Below are positions 1 through 6,830 of a stretch of 7,771 nt of DNA, one piece after another (within the stretch, counting starts at the first letter, position 1; every line of letters begins with the position of its first letter). Source of the stretch: Patescibacteria group bacterium (lineage in GTDB: Bacteria > Patescibacteriota > Patescibacteriia > Patescibacteriales > JAHJJO01); the NCBI GenBank assembly GCA_018822835.1, contig JAHJJO010000110.1, positions 1-7,771 of the forward strand, written 5' to 3'. The notes below the pieces were generated by a model. It was given only the letters and a program-made list of their open reading frames with translations. It had not been told where the DNA came from and did not search any database. The position numbers and the translations under genes are program-made.

Positions 1-1356
1 ATTATAATTTGTTTTTTTATTTTTTATTTACTGCCAACATTTTCAGTGTGCGCAGAAGAAGGTTTTAATCCTAACTATATAATTAGTGATTCTGATGTAT
101 TTGACTGGAAGTCAATGGATTTACAGCAGATTAAAAATTTGTTGAACAACAAAAATAGTTATTTATTAAATTATTCATGCCCAGATCCTGATGGCAAAAT
201 AATGACAGCTCCAATAATTTTGTATGACAGGGCAATAACAAATAAAGTAAGCCCAAAATTATTAATAGTGCTGTTGCAAAAAGAACAAAGCTTAATTGAA
301 GGCTCTTCTCCAAAACAAAGCAGTTTAGATTGGGCAACTGGCTATGGCTGTCCTGATGGAAATTCGTGCAATCCGAGATGGAAAGGTTTTTGGAAACAGG
401 TTAATAGCGCGTCTTTACAGTTCCGTGATTATATGGATAATCCGCATTTATATACATATAAAGCCGGACAAACTTACACTTTTACAAATCCTTATTCAAG
501 CACTAAAAAAGAAACTACTATTGTCACGCCTGTCAATCAAGCAACCGCAGCGCTTTATAATTACACCCCGCATGTTTATAATGGAAACTATAATTTTTAT
601 AAAATATGGCAAAGATATTTTACAAAAACATATTCTGACGGCTCTTTATTACAAGTTGCAGGAGAAGGAGGAGTATGGCTATTGCAAAACGGTAAAAAAC
701 ATCCATTTTTAACAAAAAGCGCTTTAACTTCAAGATTTGATGAAAGTAAAATAATTTTAGTCAGCAAATCTGATTTAGACGCATATGAAAAAGGAGCTCC
801 GATTAAATTTCCAAATTATTCCATAATTAGATCGCCAAAAGGCAATATGTATTTATTAGTTGATGACAAGCGACGAGGTTTTGCTGATAATGAAGCATTT
901 CGTAAAATTGGATTTAATCCTGAAGAAGTAATGAACGCCAGCTGGGAGGATATTAACCAATATCAGGAAAGCAGTCCTATTACAGCAACTTCAACTTATC
1001 CAACAGGCGCTTTATTGCAAGACAAGGTAACAGGCGGAGTTTATTGGGTGTACGAAGGAACTAAATCTCCAATTTTGGATCGTGTATTTTTAACAACAAA
1101 GTTCAAACATAAAAAAATTATTCAAGTCTCTGAAGAGGAATTAAAAAATTACACAAAAACAAGCCCAGTTTTATTTGATAATGGCGAACTATTAAAATCA
1201 CAAAATTCTCCTGCTGTTTATTTAGTTTCAAATAATCAAAAACATTCTTTTGCGTCAGGAATTGTATTTGAAAGTTTGGGTTATAAATGGGAAAATGTTA
1301 TTATTGTTTCACCGCAACTGCTTTCTTTATATGAACATGGGGATGCAGTCAATTAG
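1..1356 (+). CDS. Secreted lysozyme-like protein with four C-terminal surface repeats (5' end cut by window edge)
   Basis: The frame is open from base 1. The codons before position 46 encode a hydrophobic stretch ending in FSVCA, then EEGFNPN. This reads as the end of a signal peptide, so the true start lies left of the window and the GTG at 46 is not it. Counting from that GTG codon, residues 7-192 resemble a domain of secreted actinobacterial proteins (often named hemagglutinin or lysozyme-like): NPNYIIS, then SPKLLIVLLQKEQSL with a candidate catalytic Glu80, ATGYGCPD, GFWKQV, and ATAALYNYTPH. Cys45, Cys102 and Cys108 could form disulfides. Four degenerate repeats of about 55 residues follow, near 199-252, 258-312, 320-374 and 379-434. 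Each has a hydrophobic strand, a turn and a K(K/R)xxF/I-like element; modules like these are common in surface proteins of such genomes. I infer peptidoglycan cleavage or wall binding outside the membrane. The domain match is from memory and catalysis is unproven. The stop codon TAG lies inside a direct repeat. Confidence 0.75.
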   Translation: MIICFFIFYLLPTFSVCAEEGFNPNYIISDSDVFDWKSMDLQQIKNLLNNKNSYLLNYSCPDPDGKIMTAPIILYDRAITNKVSPKLLIVLLQKEQSLIEGSSPKQSSLDWATGYGCPDGNSCNPRWKGFWKQVNSASLQFRDYMDNPHLYTYKAGQTYTFTNPYSSTKKETTIVTPVNQATAALYNYTPHVYNGNYNFYKIWQRYFTKTYSDGSLLQVAGEGGVWLLQNGKKHPFLTKSALTSRFDESKIILVSKSDLDAYEKGAPIKFPNYSIIRSPKGNMYLLVDDKRRGFADNEAFRKIGFNPEEVMNASWEDINQYQESSPITATSTYPTGALLQDKVTGGVYWVYEGTKSPILDRVFLTTKFKHKKIIQVSEEELKNYTKTSPVLFDNGELLKSQNSPAVYLVSNNQKHSFASGIVFESLGYKWENVIIVSPQLLSLYEHGDAVN

Positions 1357-1383
1357 CAATTTTCAATGTTCAATTAGCAATTT
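1349..1383 (+). repeat. Two copies of a 14-bp direct repeat joining a stop codon to the next start
   Basis: TCAATTAGCAATTT occurs at 1349-1362 and again at 1370-1383, a 21-bp period. The first copy contains the TAG stop of the upstream gene. The second ends exactly one base before the ATG of the solute-binding gene, so the spacer is almost all repeat and has no Shine-Dalgarno-like run. The linking word CAATTTTCAATG (1357-1368) recurs at 4246-4257 in the spacer before atpB. Confidence 0.8.
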
Positions 1384-2787
1384 ATGAAAAATAAATTAAT
1401 TATTATTTTATTACTTTTCACTTTAATCATTACTTCTGGTTTTGGCTGTAAAAGAGTAAAAAAAGAAACACAACAAGCAATGCAACCGATTGTTTTAAAT
1501 TATTGGCGGGTTTGGGACGGTCAGGACGCTTTTGATGAAATAATTAAAAATTATAAAGCTCAACACCCTTTTATTACAATTAATTATCGCCAGCTTCGTT
1601 ATGATGAATATGAATATGCTTTATTAGAAGCTCTTGCTGAAGATAAAGGACCTGATATTTTTTCCATTCATAATACATGGACAAAAAAATATCAAAGCAA
1701 AATAGCTCCAATGCCGGCTGAAACGTCTATGGTATTTCCTGTTGTCAAAGGGACATTAAAAAAAGAAACCTTTTATGAATTAAGAACAAAAAAAAGCATT
1801 ACATTAAAAGAATTAAAAGATACTTTTATTGATGCTGTTTATCAGGATGTTGTCTTGCCTGAATATAATAAAAAAGAAGAGAAACTTGAAGATAAAATAG
1901 TTGCCTTGCCATTAAGCGTTGATACTTTGGCAATGTATTATAATAAAGACTTGTTAAATCAAGCAGGAATTACAGAGCCGGCAACTTATTGGAATAAAGA
2001 ATTACAAGAGCATGTTAAAAAATTGACAAAACTAAATTCAGAAGAAAAAATTATTCAATCAGGGATTAATTTAGGTGGTAGCAAAAACATAGAAAGATAT
2101 AGCGATATTTTATCTGTCCTAATGATGCAAAGCGGAGCTGTAATGATGGATGATTCTGGTAAAGTATTATTTCATCAAATTCCGTCTGCTTTTCATGAAA
2201 ATAAATACAGCCCAAGCGTAGAAGCTTTGCGTTTTTATACTGATTTTGCAAACCCTGCTAAAGAAGTGTATTCTTGGAATAATAATTTGGATAATTCATT
2301 GGATATGTTTATTCAAGGAAGACTAGCTTTAATGCTTGGATATTCTTATCATTTGCCAATCATAAAAGCGCGCGCGCCAAAATTAAATTTTTCTATCACT
2401 AAACTGCCACAAATAGAAGGAAGTTCTCAAGCTGTTAACTTTGCTAATTATTGGGTTGAAACTGTTTCTAAAAAAAGTAAAAACACTGAGGCAGCATGGG
2501 ATTTTCTTCAATTCATGGCAGAAGCAGATCAAATAAAATCATATTTAGAAAAAACTAAAAAGCCAACAGCTTTGCGCGCTCTAATCAATGAACAGCTTGA
2601 AGATGCGGATATAAAAATATTTGCCAGCCAATTATTGACTGCTAAAAGTTGGTATAAAGGAACTGATTCTAACGCAGCTGAATTTGCTATAGGAGAAATG
2701 ATTGATAGCGTAAACAATGGACAAGAGAATATTAGAGAAATTATAGAATTTGGAGCTAAAAAAGTACAAGAAACAATAATTCGATAG
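1384..2787 (+). CDS. Extracellular solute-binding lipoprotein, family 1 (sugar-type ABC binding protein)
   Basis: This is a 467-residue protein starting with a lysine-bearing, strongly hydrophobic leader and SGFGC, so Cys22 is a candidate lipidation site (the lipobox is imperfect at -3 and -2). The mature part fits the family 1 extracellular solute-binding fold: NYWRVWDG (39-46), a PFITINY strand (62-68), GPDIFSIHN (89-97), ALPLSVDTLAMYYNKDLL (174-191), FIQGRLALMLGYSY (309-322) and NTEAAWDFLQFMA (367-379). The family captures sugars or other small solutes for an ABC importer from the outer face of the membrane. No permease or ATPase gene is adjacent, so the transporter partner and ligand cannot be named. 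It may be co-transcribed with the upstream gene, whose stop is 27 bases before this ATG. No ribosome-binding site is visible. Family assignment is firm and substrate is unknown. Confidence 0.88.
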   Translation: MKNKLIIILLLFTLIITSGFGCKRVKKETQQAMQPIVLNYWRVWDGQDAFDEIIKNYKAQHPFITINYRQLRYDEYEYALLEALAEDKGPDIFSIHNTWTKKYQSKIAPMPAETSMVFPVVKGTLKKETFYELRTKKSITLKELKDTFIDAVYQDVVLPEYNKKEEKLEDKIVALPLSVDTLAMYYNKDLLNQAGITEPATYWNKELQEHVKKLTKLNSEEKIIQSGINLGGSKNIERYSDILSVLMMQSGAVMMDDSGKVLFHQIPSAFHENKYSPSVEALRFYTDFANPAKEVYSWNNNLDNSLDMFIQGRLALMLGYSYHLPIIKARAPKLNFSITKLPQIEGSSQAVNFANYWVETVSKKSKNTEAAWDFLQFMAEADQIKSYLEKTKKPTALRALINEQLEDADIKIFASQLLTAKSWYKGTDSNAAEFAIGEMIDSVNNGQENIREIIEFGAKKVQETIIR

Positions 2788-2885
2788 CTTTTTAGGTTGT
2801 AGCTTTTTGGCTTATTAGGAATTACTGTGAATTTCGAAACGTGTCCTTTTTGTCATTTTTGAACGTTTTGTCACTCAAAGAAAAT

Positions 2886-4112
2886 ATGTTTAGAAATTAT
2901 AAAAAAATACTTTTAATAATCGGATTTTTAATAATTGTGATTATTTTGGGCTGGATAATTTATGCTGTATTTTTTAAATCAGCCACACAGCCTGCTGGAA
3001 TAACAGATATTAAACCAGGGACACAAGGAGAGCTTCCAACAGCAAAAGAAGGTTCAGGTCAAATTGTTTCGCCTGATGAACAATATCCGCTTCCATCAGA
3101 ACAGCAAAAAACAAAACAGCCAGATTCAAAAGCTTTAGGTGGCTTAACTCAAACAACCGAGCTTAGTCAAACATCAAGTTTATTTCCAATATTAAGCAAT
3201 GACGGATCTTCCTTGCAATATTACAGCGATCAAGATGGAATGTTTTACAGAATTGATGAAAATGGAAAAGCCACTGCTTTAAATGACAAAATTTTTCACA
3301 ATGTCCAAAATATAACATGGTCTCCTGACAGCAATAAAGCGATTTTAGAATATCCTGATGGAGCTAATATTGTTTATGATTTTTCTACCAATAAGCAAGT
3401 TACATTGCCAAAACATTGGGAAGATTTTGATTTTGCGCCAAACAGCAAGCAAATTGTTATGAAAAGCATAGGTCTTGATCCTAATAATCGCTGGCTTGCG
3501 ATTTCAAATGCTGATGGTTCACAATCTAAAACAATTGAATTTATAGGTGAAAACGCAGATACAGTTTATCCTTCATGGTCTCCTAATAATCAAAGTATTG
3601 CTATGTATACTAAAGGGGTTGACTTTAATCAACAGGAAGTTTTTTATGTTGGCTTGCATGATGAAAATTTTAAATCAACCATTATAGAAGGACGGGATTT
3701 TAGATATAAGTGGGCTCCAAGCGGAGATAAAATGCTTTATAGCGTTTATTCAACTGACAATGATTTAAAGCCAATGTTATGGACAGTAAATGCTCAGGGC
3801 GACACTATTGGATCTAATAGAAAAAGTTTAAAAATAGAAACATGGGCTGATAAATGCGTTTTTGCAAACAGTAATGACTTATATTGCGCTGTGCCTAAAA
3901 CTTTAGAACAAGGCGCGGGGCTTTTTACTGAATTGGCCAAAAATACTCCTGATACATTATATAAAATTGACATAAGAACCGGGTTTAAAAAATTAATCGC
4001 CGTGCCTGACCAAGAATTTAATATGTCTAATTTGATAATTTCTAAAGACAATGTTAATCTTTATTTTACTGACAATAGAACTAAAAAATTGTATAAAATT
4101 CAATTAAAATAA
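2886..4112 (+). CDS. Single-pass membrane protein with WD40/TolB-like beta-propeller
   Basis: I choose the ATG at 2886, giving 408 residues. It places a basic N-terminus (FRNYKK) directly before one hydrophobic helix (about 8-30). A GTG at 2841 would add a poorly explained 15-residue prefix. After the helix comes a Gln/Pro/Ser-rich linker to about residue 90. Blade-like repeats follow, in which a W/F-(S/A)-P-(D/N/S)-x-x turn precedes a short strand: WSPDSNK (145-151), DFAPNSK (182-188), SWSPNNQ (230-236), KWAPSGDK (275-282) and a weaker LIISKDNVNLYF near 384-395. This pattern is typical of PD40/TolB-type propellers, which bind protein or ligand partners. The topology predicts that the propeller faces outside. 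Cys325 and Cys334 could form a disulfide. A 98-nt spacer separates it from the solute-binding gene, so co-transcription is possible. No enzyme motif is seen, and function is unknown beyond probable binding or surface scaffolding. Confidence 0.8.
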   Translation: MFRNYKKILLIIGFLIIVIILGWIIYAVFFKSATQPAGITDIKPGTQGELPTAKEGSGQIVSPDEQYPLPSEQQKTKQPDSKALGGLTQTTELSQTSSLFPILSNDGSSLQYYSDQDGMFYRIDENGKATALNDKIFHNVQNITWSPDSNKAILEYPDGANIVYDFSTNKQVTLPKHWEDFDFAPNSKQIVMKSIGLDPNNRWLAISNADGSQSKTIEFIGENADTVYPSWSPNNQSIAMYTKGVDFNQQEVFYVGLHDENFKSTIIEGRDFRYKWAPSGDKMLYSVYSTDNDLKPMLWTVNAQGDTIGSNRKSLKIETWADKCVFANSNDLYCAVPKTLEQGAGLFTELAKNTPDTLYKIDIRTGFKKLIAVPDQEFNMSNLIISKDNVNLYFTDNRTKKLYKIQLK

Positions 4113-4149
4113 CATAAATTTCCAATTCTCAATAATCAAGTTTCAATTC

Positions 4150-4238
4150 ACCCTGTTAAATCCTGCAGAGCAGGAATTTTGACCATCCCCAGTTTTCTAA
4201 GTTAAAAACTGAGGATGGTCAAAATTATTTAACAGGGT
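4150..4238. repeat. 89-nt inverted-repeat element that folds as an exact three-way junction
   Basis: Three helices join with no unpaired base at the junction. The outer stem is ACCCTGTTAAAT (4150-4161) with ATTTAACAGGGT (4227-4238). A small hairpin CCTGC-AGA-GCAGG fills 4162-4174. A long hairpin runs 4175-4226: its 22-nt arms pair fully except for C4189 opposite A4212, around an 8-nt loop. Read on the minus strand that mismatch becomes a G-U pair, which hints that the minus strand is the structured RNA or the ancestral orientation. It lies between the propeller gene and atpB. There is no T-run after it on the + strand, so a simple terminator is not the best reading. Its hairpin core is shared with the element at 6515-6579. 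Confidence 0.85.
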
Positions 4239-4279
4239 AAATAATCAATTTTCAATGATCATTGAAAATTGATTATTTA
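4238..4279. repeat. 42-bp perfect palindrome before atpB
   Basis: The sequence from 4238 to 4279 equals its own reverse complement at every base, with the centre between A4258 and T4259. It shares its first base with the last base of the three-way-junction element. It contains CAATTTTCAATG, a word also present at 1357-1368. It is followed by AT-rich near-repeats of ATTGATTATT up to about 4299. It could extrude as a cruciform or form a hairpin in the atpB leader. Confidence 0.9.
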
Positions 4280-4313
4280 TTGATTATTGATAATTGATTG
4301 TTTTTTACGTTTT

Positions 4314-5027
4314 ATGGATTTAAATATTTCATTAGCGCCTAATATTTTATTTCACATAGGATCTTTGCCAATAACCAATACTTTATTTTGGTCTTTTTTT
4401 GTTAGTTTGTTTTTAATTACCGTTGTCTTGACAGTTAAAAGATCGTTAAAACTTGTGCCCGGGATGATGCAAAATATTATTGAAATTATTCTTGAAGGAA
4501 GTTATGGTTTTATTAAAACTTTAACAGGAAGTGATAAAAAAACTAAATTAATATTTCCATTGATTATGACAATGTTTTTATTTATTGCTATTGCTAATTT
4601 AGCCGCTTTTATTCCAGGACAATCAGCAATTACTGTTAATGAAAACACGCCATTATTTCGAGCAGTTATGTCAGATTATGGCATGGTATTTGTATTAACA
4701 ATAATATCTATTATTATTATCCAAGCAGTAACAATAACAACAAATGGTTTTTTTGGTTATATAAAAAAATTTTTTAATTTTACAAGCCCATTAAAATTTT
4801 TTCTTGGTTTAATGGATATAATTGGAGAAATTGCAAAAATTTTATCTTTATCATTTCGTTTGTTTGGCAATATTTTTGCTGGTGAGGTTCTCACAATGGT
4901 TATATTATTTTTACTGCCATACATAGCGCCATTGCCTTTTATGTTTTTGGGAATACTAACAGCTGTTATACAAGCATTTGTATTTTCAGCATTAACATTG
5001 GTTTTTATTACAATGGCAACGGAAATA

Positions 5028-5036
<9 letters not shown>
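4314..5036 (+). CDS. atpB: F-type ATP synthase subunit a (F0 sector, ion channel half)
   Basis: Subunit a is the membrane stator subunit that carries ions to and from the c-ring. I start it at ATG 4314 (240 residues), which reads MDLNISLAP. A TTG at 4287 would add nine residues encoded by repeat sequence. Five or six hydrophobic helices are visible. The decisive motif is SLSFRLFGNIFAGE, where Arg182 is the essential stator arginine facing the c-ring carboxylate and Glu191 is the usual nearby acid. The last helix has TAVIQAFVFSALT with Gln220 at the conserved glutamine position. FIPGQ near residue 100 is also typical of the family. The length is normal for a short bacterial subunit a. atpE follows after a 107-nt repeat-rich spacer, and no atpI is seen upstream. 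There is no clear Shine-Dalgarno site. The stop codon lies within an inverted repeat. Confidence 0.95.
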
Positions 5037-5371
<335 letters not shown>

Positions 5372-5390
5372 AAAACAAAAATTCAATTAT

Positions 5391-5426
5391 TAGACCTGTT
5401 GCATAATAAATTATGTAACAGGTCTA
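5391..5426. repeat. 17-bp-arm hairpin just after atpE
   Basis: TAGACCTGTTGCATAAT (5391-5407) pairs with 5410-5426 throughout, with one G-U wobble (G5401 with T5416 on the + strand) and a tiny AA centre. It lies 20 bases past the atpE stop and directly before the terminator hairpin, so the transcript end would carry two adjacent stems. The wobble favours structure on the + strand transcript. It may protect the 3' end of the atp mRNA. Confidence 0.8.
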
Positions 5427-5429
5427 TTA

Positions 5430-5457
5430 AAAAAGCCAGATTAAAATCTGGCTTTTT
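5430..5457. terminator. Bidirectional intrinsic terminator between atpE and the NIF3-family gene
   Basis: AAAAAGCCAGATT (5430-5442) and AATCTGGCTTTTT (5445-5457) form a GC-containing stem. There is a T-run on the 3' side and an A-run on the 5' side, so the same hairpin can stop transcription from either strand. It sits between convergent genes: atpE ends at 5371 and the minus-strand NIF3-family gene ends at 5501. Confidence 0.85.
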
Positions 5458-5498
5458 GTAGTTGAGAATATTTTAGCAATGCATATAATTTAAAAAAT

Positions 5499-5523
5499 CG
5501 TTATACATTATGCGTTGTGCGTC
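5499..5523. repeat. ACGCATAA-type simple repeat at the 3' end of the NIF3-family gene
   Basis: On the minus strand this reads GACGCACAACGCATAATG then TATAACG. It encodes the last residues of the NIF3-family protein (RRTTHNV) and its TAA stop. It is the inverted counterpart of the repeat at 6466-6493 before the same gene. Confidence 0.65.
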
Positions 5524-6457
5524 TCACGCGAATAAGTCCCGACACTGGCACGACTTTAATTTCTTTCTTTTCTAATTCATCCAAAAATAAATTCATTCCC
5601 AAAGAATCAGAGGCCATGTGCCCGGCAATTACAACATTGATATGATATTTTTCAGCTTCTTTTCTGTGTTCTTCACCCATGTGCATCCCAATAATCGTGC
5701 CGATTCCCGCTTGCGCCATTTTTTCATAAATATCTTTAGACGGACTTGTTCCGCCTGTAAATTCTGTTACAACAACCTTGCCACAGCTGTTTTCAGGACT
5801 GCCAGTAAAGAGTTTTGGTCCTGCGTTATATTCTATTGCTTTTTTAAATTCTGGAATTTCTTTTAACATTTTTAAAACATCTTCCACTAATTCCGGCTTT
5901 TTTTTAGTTAATAATTTAAATAAATAATTCGCGCCTAAATTATCGCACACAGTATGAGCGCACATAAAATCTATTTTTAATAATTTTGCAATATCAACAG
6001 CTCGATTATGGTTGGCTGGCGAAACATTTCTTCCAACTTCTGACATTCTTGGCTTGATTAGTGATTCAGCAATGTTTATTGGGACGCCGTAATCAGCTAA
6101 AACCTGAGCTTGCAAATCCATAACACTGTGCAAATCAGCCAATGCTTTGCCTTCTGGATGATGCGCGATAACTAAATCAATATCACCCAACTTATCAGCC
6201 AATAAAATTTCGGGCCCTTCCATATCAACACCAATTAATATTTTTTTAATTTTCTTTTTTTTATTATCAACCAAAATCCTTGTATCGCTGTATGGATTAG
6301 TTAATTTTTCTACATCAAATTCTTTTTTCGCGTCTTTGTCTAATTTTTGATGCTTCAAAGCAATTCTTTGTAAATTTTTTTTCACTTTTTCCTCACCGCG
6401 AAGATCAGCTTTAATACCCATTTGCACAGATAAATTGTAAATTTGTTGTGTTGTCAT
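5501..6457 (-). CDS. NIF3/DUF34-family dinuclear-metal-binding protein
   Basis: I start it at the ATG complementary to 6455-6457, giving 318 residues. An ATG at 6472 would add five residues (MRSTI) encoded by the border repeat. The family binds two metal ions. Its cellular role is unsettled, and the label GTP cyclohydrolase 1 type 2 seen on relatives is doubtful. Visible ligand motifs, numbered from this start, are VIAHHPEG with His99 and His100, HTVCDNLGANYL with Asp172, and VIAGHMASD with His280 and Asp284. Most relatives have Glu at the last position, so Asp284 is a conservative change. A basic 45-70 region (KKNLQ to KKKKIKK) precedes the LIGVDMEGPE strand. It is longer than the classic short forms, and the C-terminal tail (RRTTHNV) comes from repeat DNA. 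It is convergent with atpE. No Shine-Dalgarno site is seen. Confidence 0.87.
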   Translation of the reverse strand: MTTQQIYNLSVQMGIKADLRGEEKVKKNLQRIALKHQKLDKDAKKEFDVEKLTNPYSDTRILVDNKKKKIKKILIGVDMEGPEILLADKLGDIDLVIAHHPEGKALADLHSVMDLQAQVLADYGVPINIAESLIKPRMSEVGRNVSPANHNRAVDIAKLLKIDFMCAHTVCDNLGANYLFKLLTKKKPELVEDVLKMLKEIPEFKKAIEYNAGPKLFTGSPENSCGKVVVTEFTGGTSPSKDIYEKMAQAGIGTIIGMHMGEEHRKEAEKYHINVVIAGHMASDSLGMNLFLDELEKKEIKVVPVSGLIRVRRTTHNV

Positions 6458-6465
6458 AATTGTAG

Positions 6466-6493
6466 AACGCATAACGCGTAACGCATAACGTAA
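6466..6493. repeat. ACGCATAACG tandem repeat before the NIF3-family gene
   Basis: AACGCATAACG occurs at 6466-6476 and 6480-6490 with a 14-bp period, separated by CGT. It lies immediately upstream of the chosen minus-strand start (6457) and is inverted relative to the matching words at 5499-5523. The two copies therefore bracket the gene. Confidence 0.75.
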
Positions 6494-6514
6494 GTTTTAA
6501 TTTCGGCCTCGTCG

Positions 6515-6579
6515 CGTCGGAGTCTCCCATCTCCAGTTGAATCCGCGAAGCGAAAAAACTGGGGATGGGGACTCCGACG
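6515..6579. repeat. 65-nt palindromic hairpin element, GGAGTC-bulge family (copy A)
   Basis: The outer stem is CGTCGGAGTC (6515-6524) with GACTCCGACG (6570-6579). T6525 is bulged. The inner stem is 6526-6538 with 6557-6569 and has one U-G pair (T6532 with G6563). The apex carries a mini-hairpin CGC-GAA-GCG (6544-6552). The inner arm AACTGGGGATGG also occurs, in reverse orientation, in the element at 4150-4238. No T-run follows on either side, so it looks like a REP-like or miniature element rather than a terminator. Confidence 0.8.
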
Positions 6580-6750
6580 ATTAATAAAAACGCACTTAAA
6601 TTTTAAATTAGTTTGTTTTTAACAAAAATTCTAAAATGTCTTTTTTAAGCATTGCTAAATTGAAAATATAATCATTGTGATTAAAAATGTCCTACCTTAA
6701 AAATTTTGTTCTGCAAAACTTTACGCATTACCATAAAACTTGACCGGTCT

Positions 6751-6790
6751 CGCTGGAGTCTCCTTGCCGTTAAGGCAAGGGACTCCAGCG
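6751..6790. repeat. 40-nt palindromic hairpin element, GGAGTC-bulge family (copy B)
   Basis: The outer stem is CGCTGGAGTC (6751-6760) with GACTCCAGCG (6781-6790). T6761 is bulged. The inner stem is CCTTGCC (6762-6768) with GGCAAGG (6774-6780) around a short GTTAA loop. It has the same outer stem and the same bulge as copy A, with a compensatory swap at stem positions 3 and 4. It lies 40 bases past the stop of the minus-strand endonuclease gene. Confidence 0.82.
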
Positions 6791-6830
6791 CATGTTAAGA
6801 TAAATCATTTTAAAAAATAGATTAGTGCTT

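Larger units (their letters stand above)
6493..6830. other. Gene-free spacer between two minus-strand genes
   Basis: Over 330 bases hold no supportable gene. The spacer contains two related hairpin elements (listed separately) and a very AT-rich middle at about 6581-6740. An 8-bp palindrome GACCGGTC lies at 6742-6749, just outside the second hairpin. No convincing promoter or T-tract terminator is seen on either strand. A minus-strand open stretch near 6608-6691 is too short and has no start context. Confidence 0.6.

Noticed and set aside
46..48. GTG as the start of the first gene
   Set aside because: The same frame stays open to base 1 and encodes the hydrophobic end of a signal peptide right before it, so the gene is cut by the window edge.
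344..712. 122-codon + strand open frame inside the first gene
   Set aside because: It lies in another frame of a gene with a clear signal peptide and domain matches. Its product is lysine/isoleucine-rich with no motif.
2841..2885. GTG start for the propeller protein
   Set aside because: The added prefix lies in a stretch of TTTTGTCAT-like words. The ATG at 2886 places positive residues directly before the membrane helix.
4262..4294. Sigma-70 promoter (TTGAAA ... GATAAT) before atpB
   Set aside because: The spacing is 21 bases, too long, and the AT-rich repeats would give such matches by chance.
4130..4300. CRISPR array or riboswitch in the spacer before atpB
   Set aside because: There are no regularly spaced identical repeats with unique spacers. 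The inverted repeats match no riboswitch class I can name.
4287..4313. Longer atpB start at a TTG
   Set aside because: The extra residues come from AT-rich repeat sequence. The ATG at 4314 gives a normal subunit a N-terminus.
6608..6691. Short minus-strand open stretch encoding a peptide ending in LEFLLKTN
   Set aside because: Under 30 codons, with no start context, no known family and AT-rich spacer composition.
6515..6790. Insertion sequence bounded by the two related hairpins
   Set aside because: There is no transposase between or beside them, and each hairpin is complete by itself rather than forming one end of an element.
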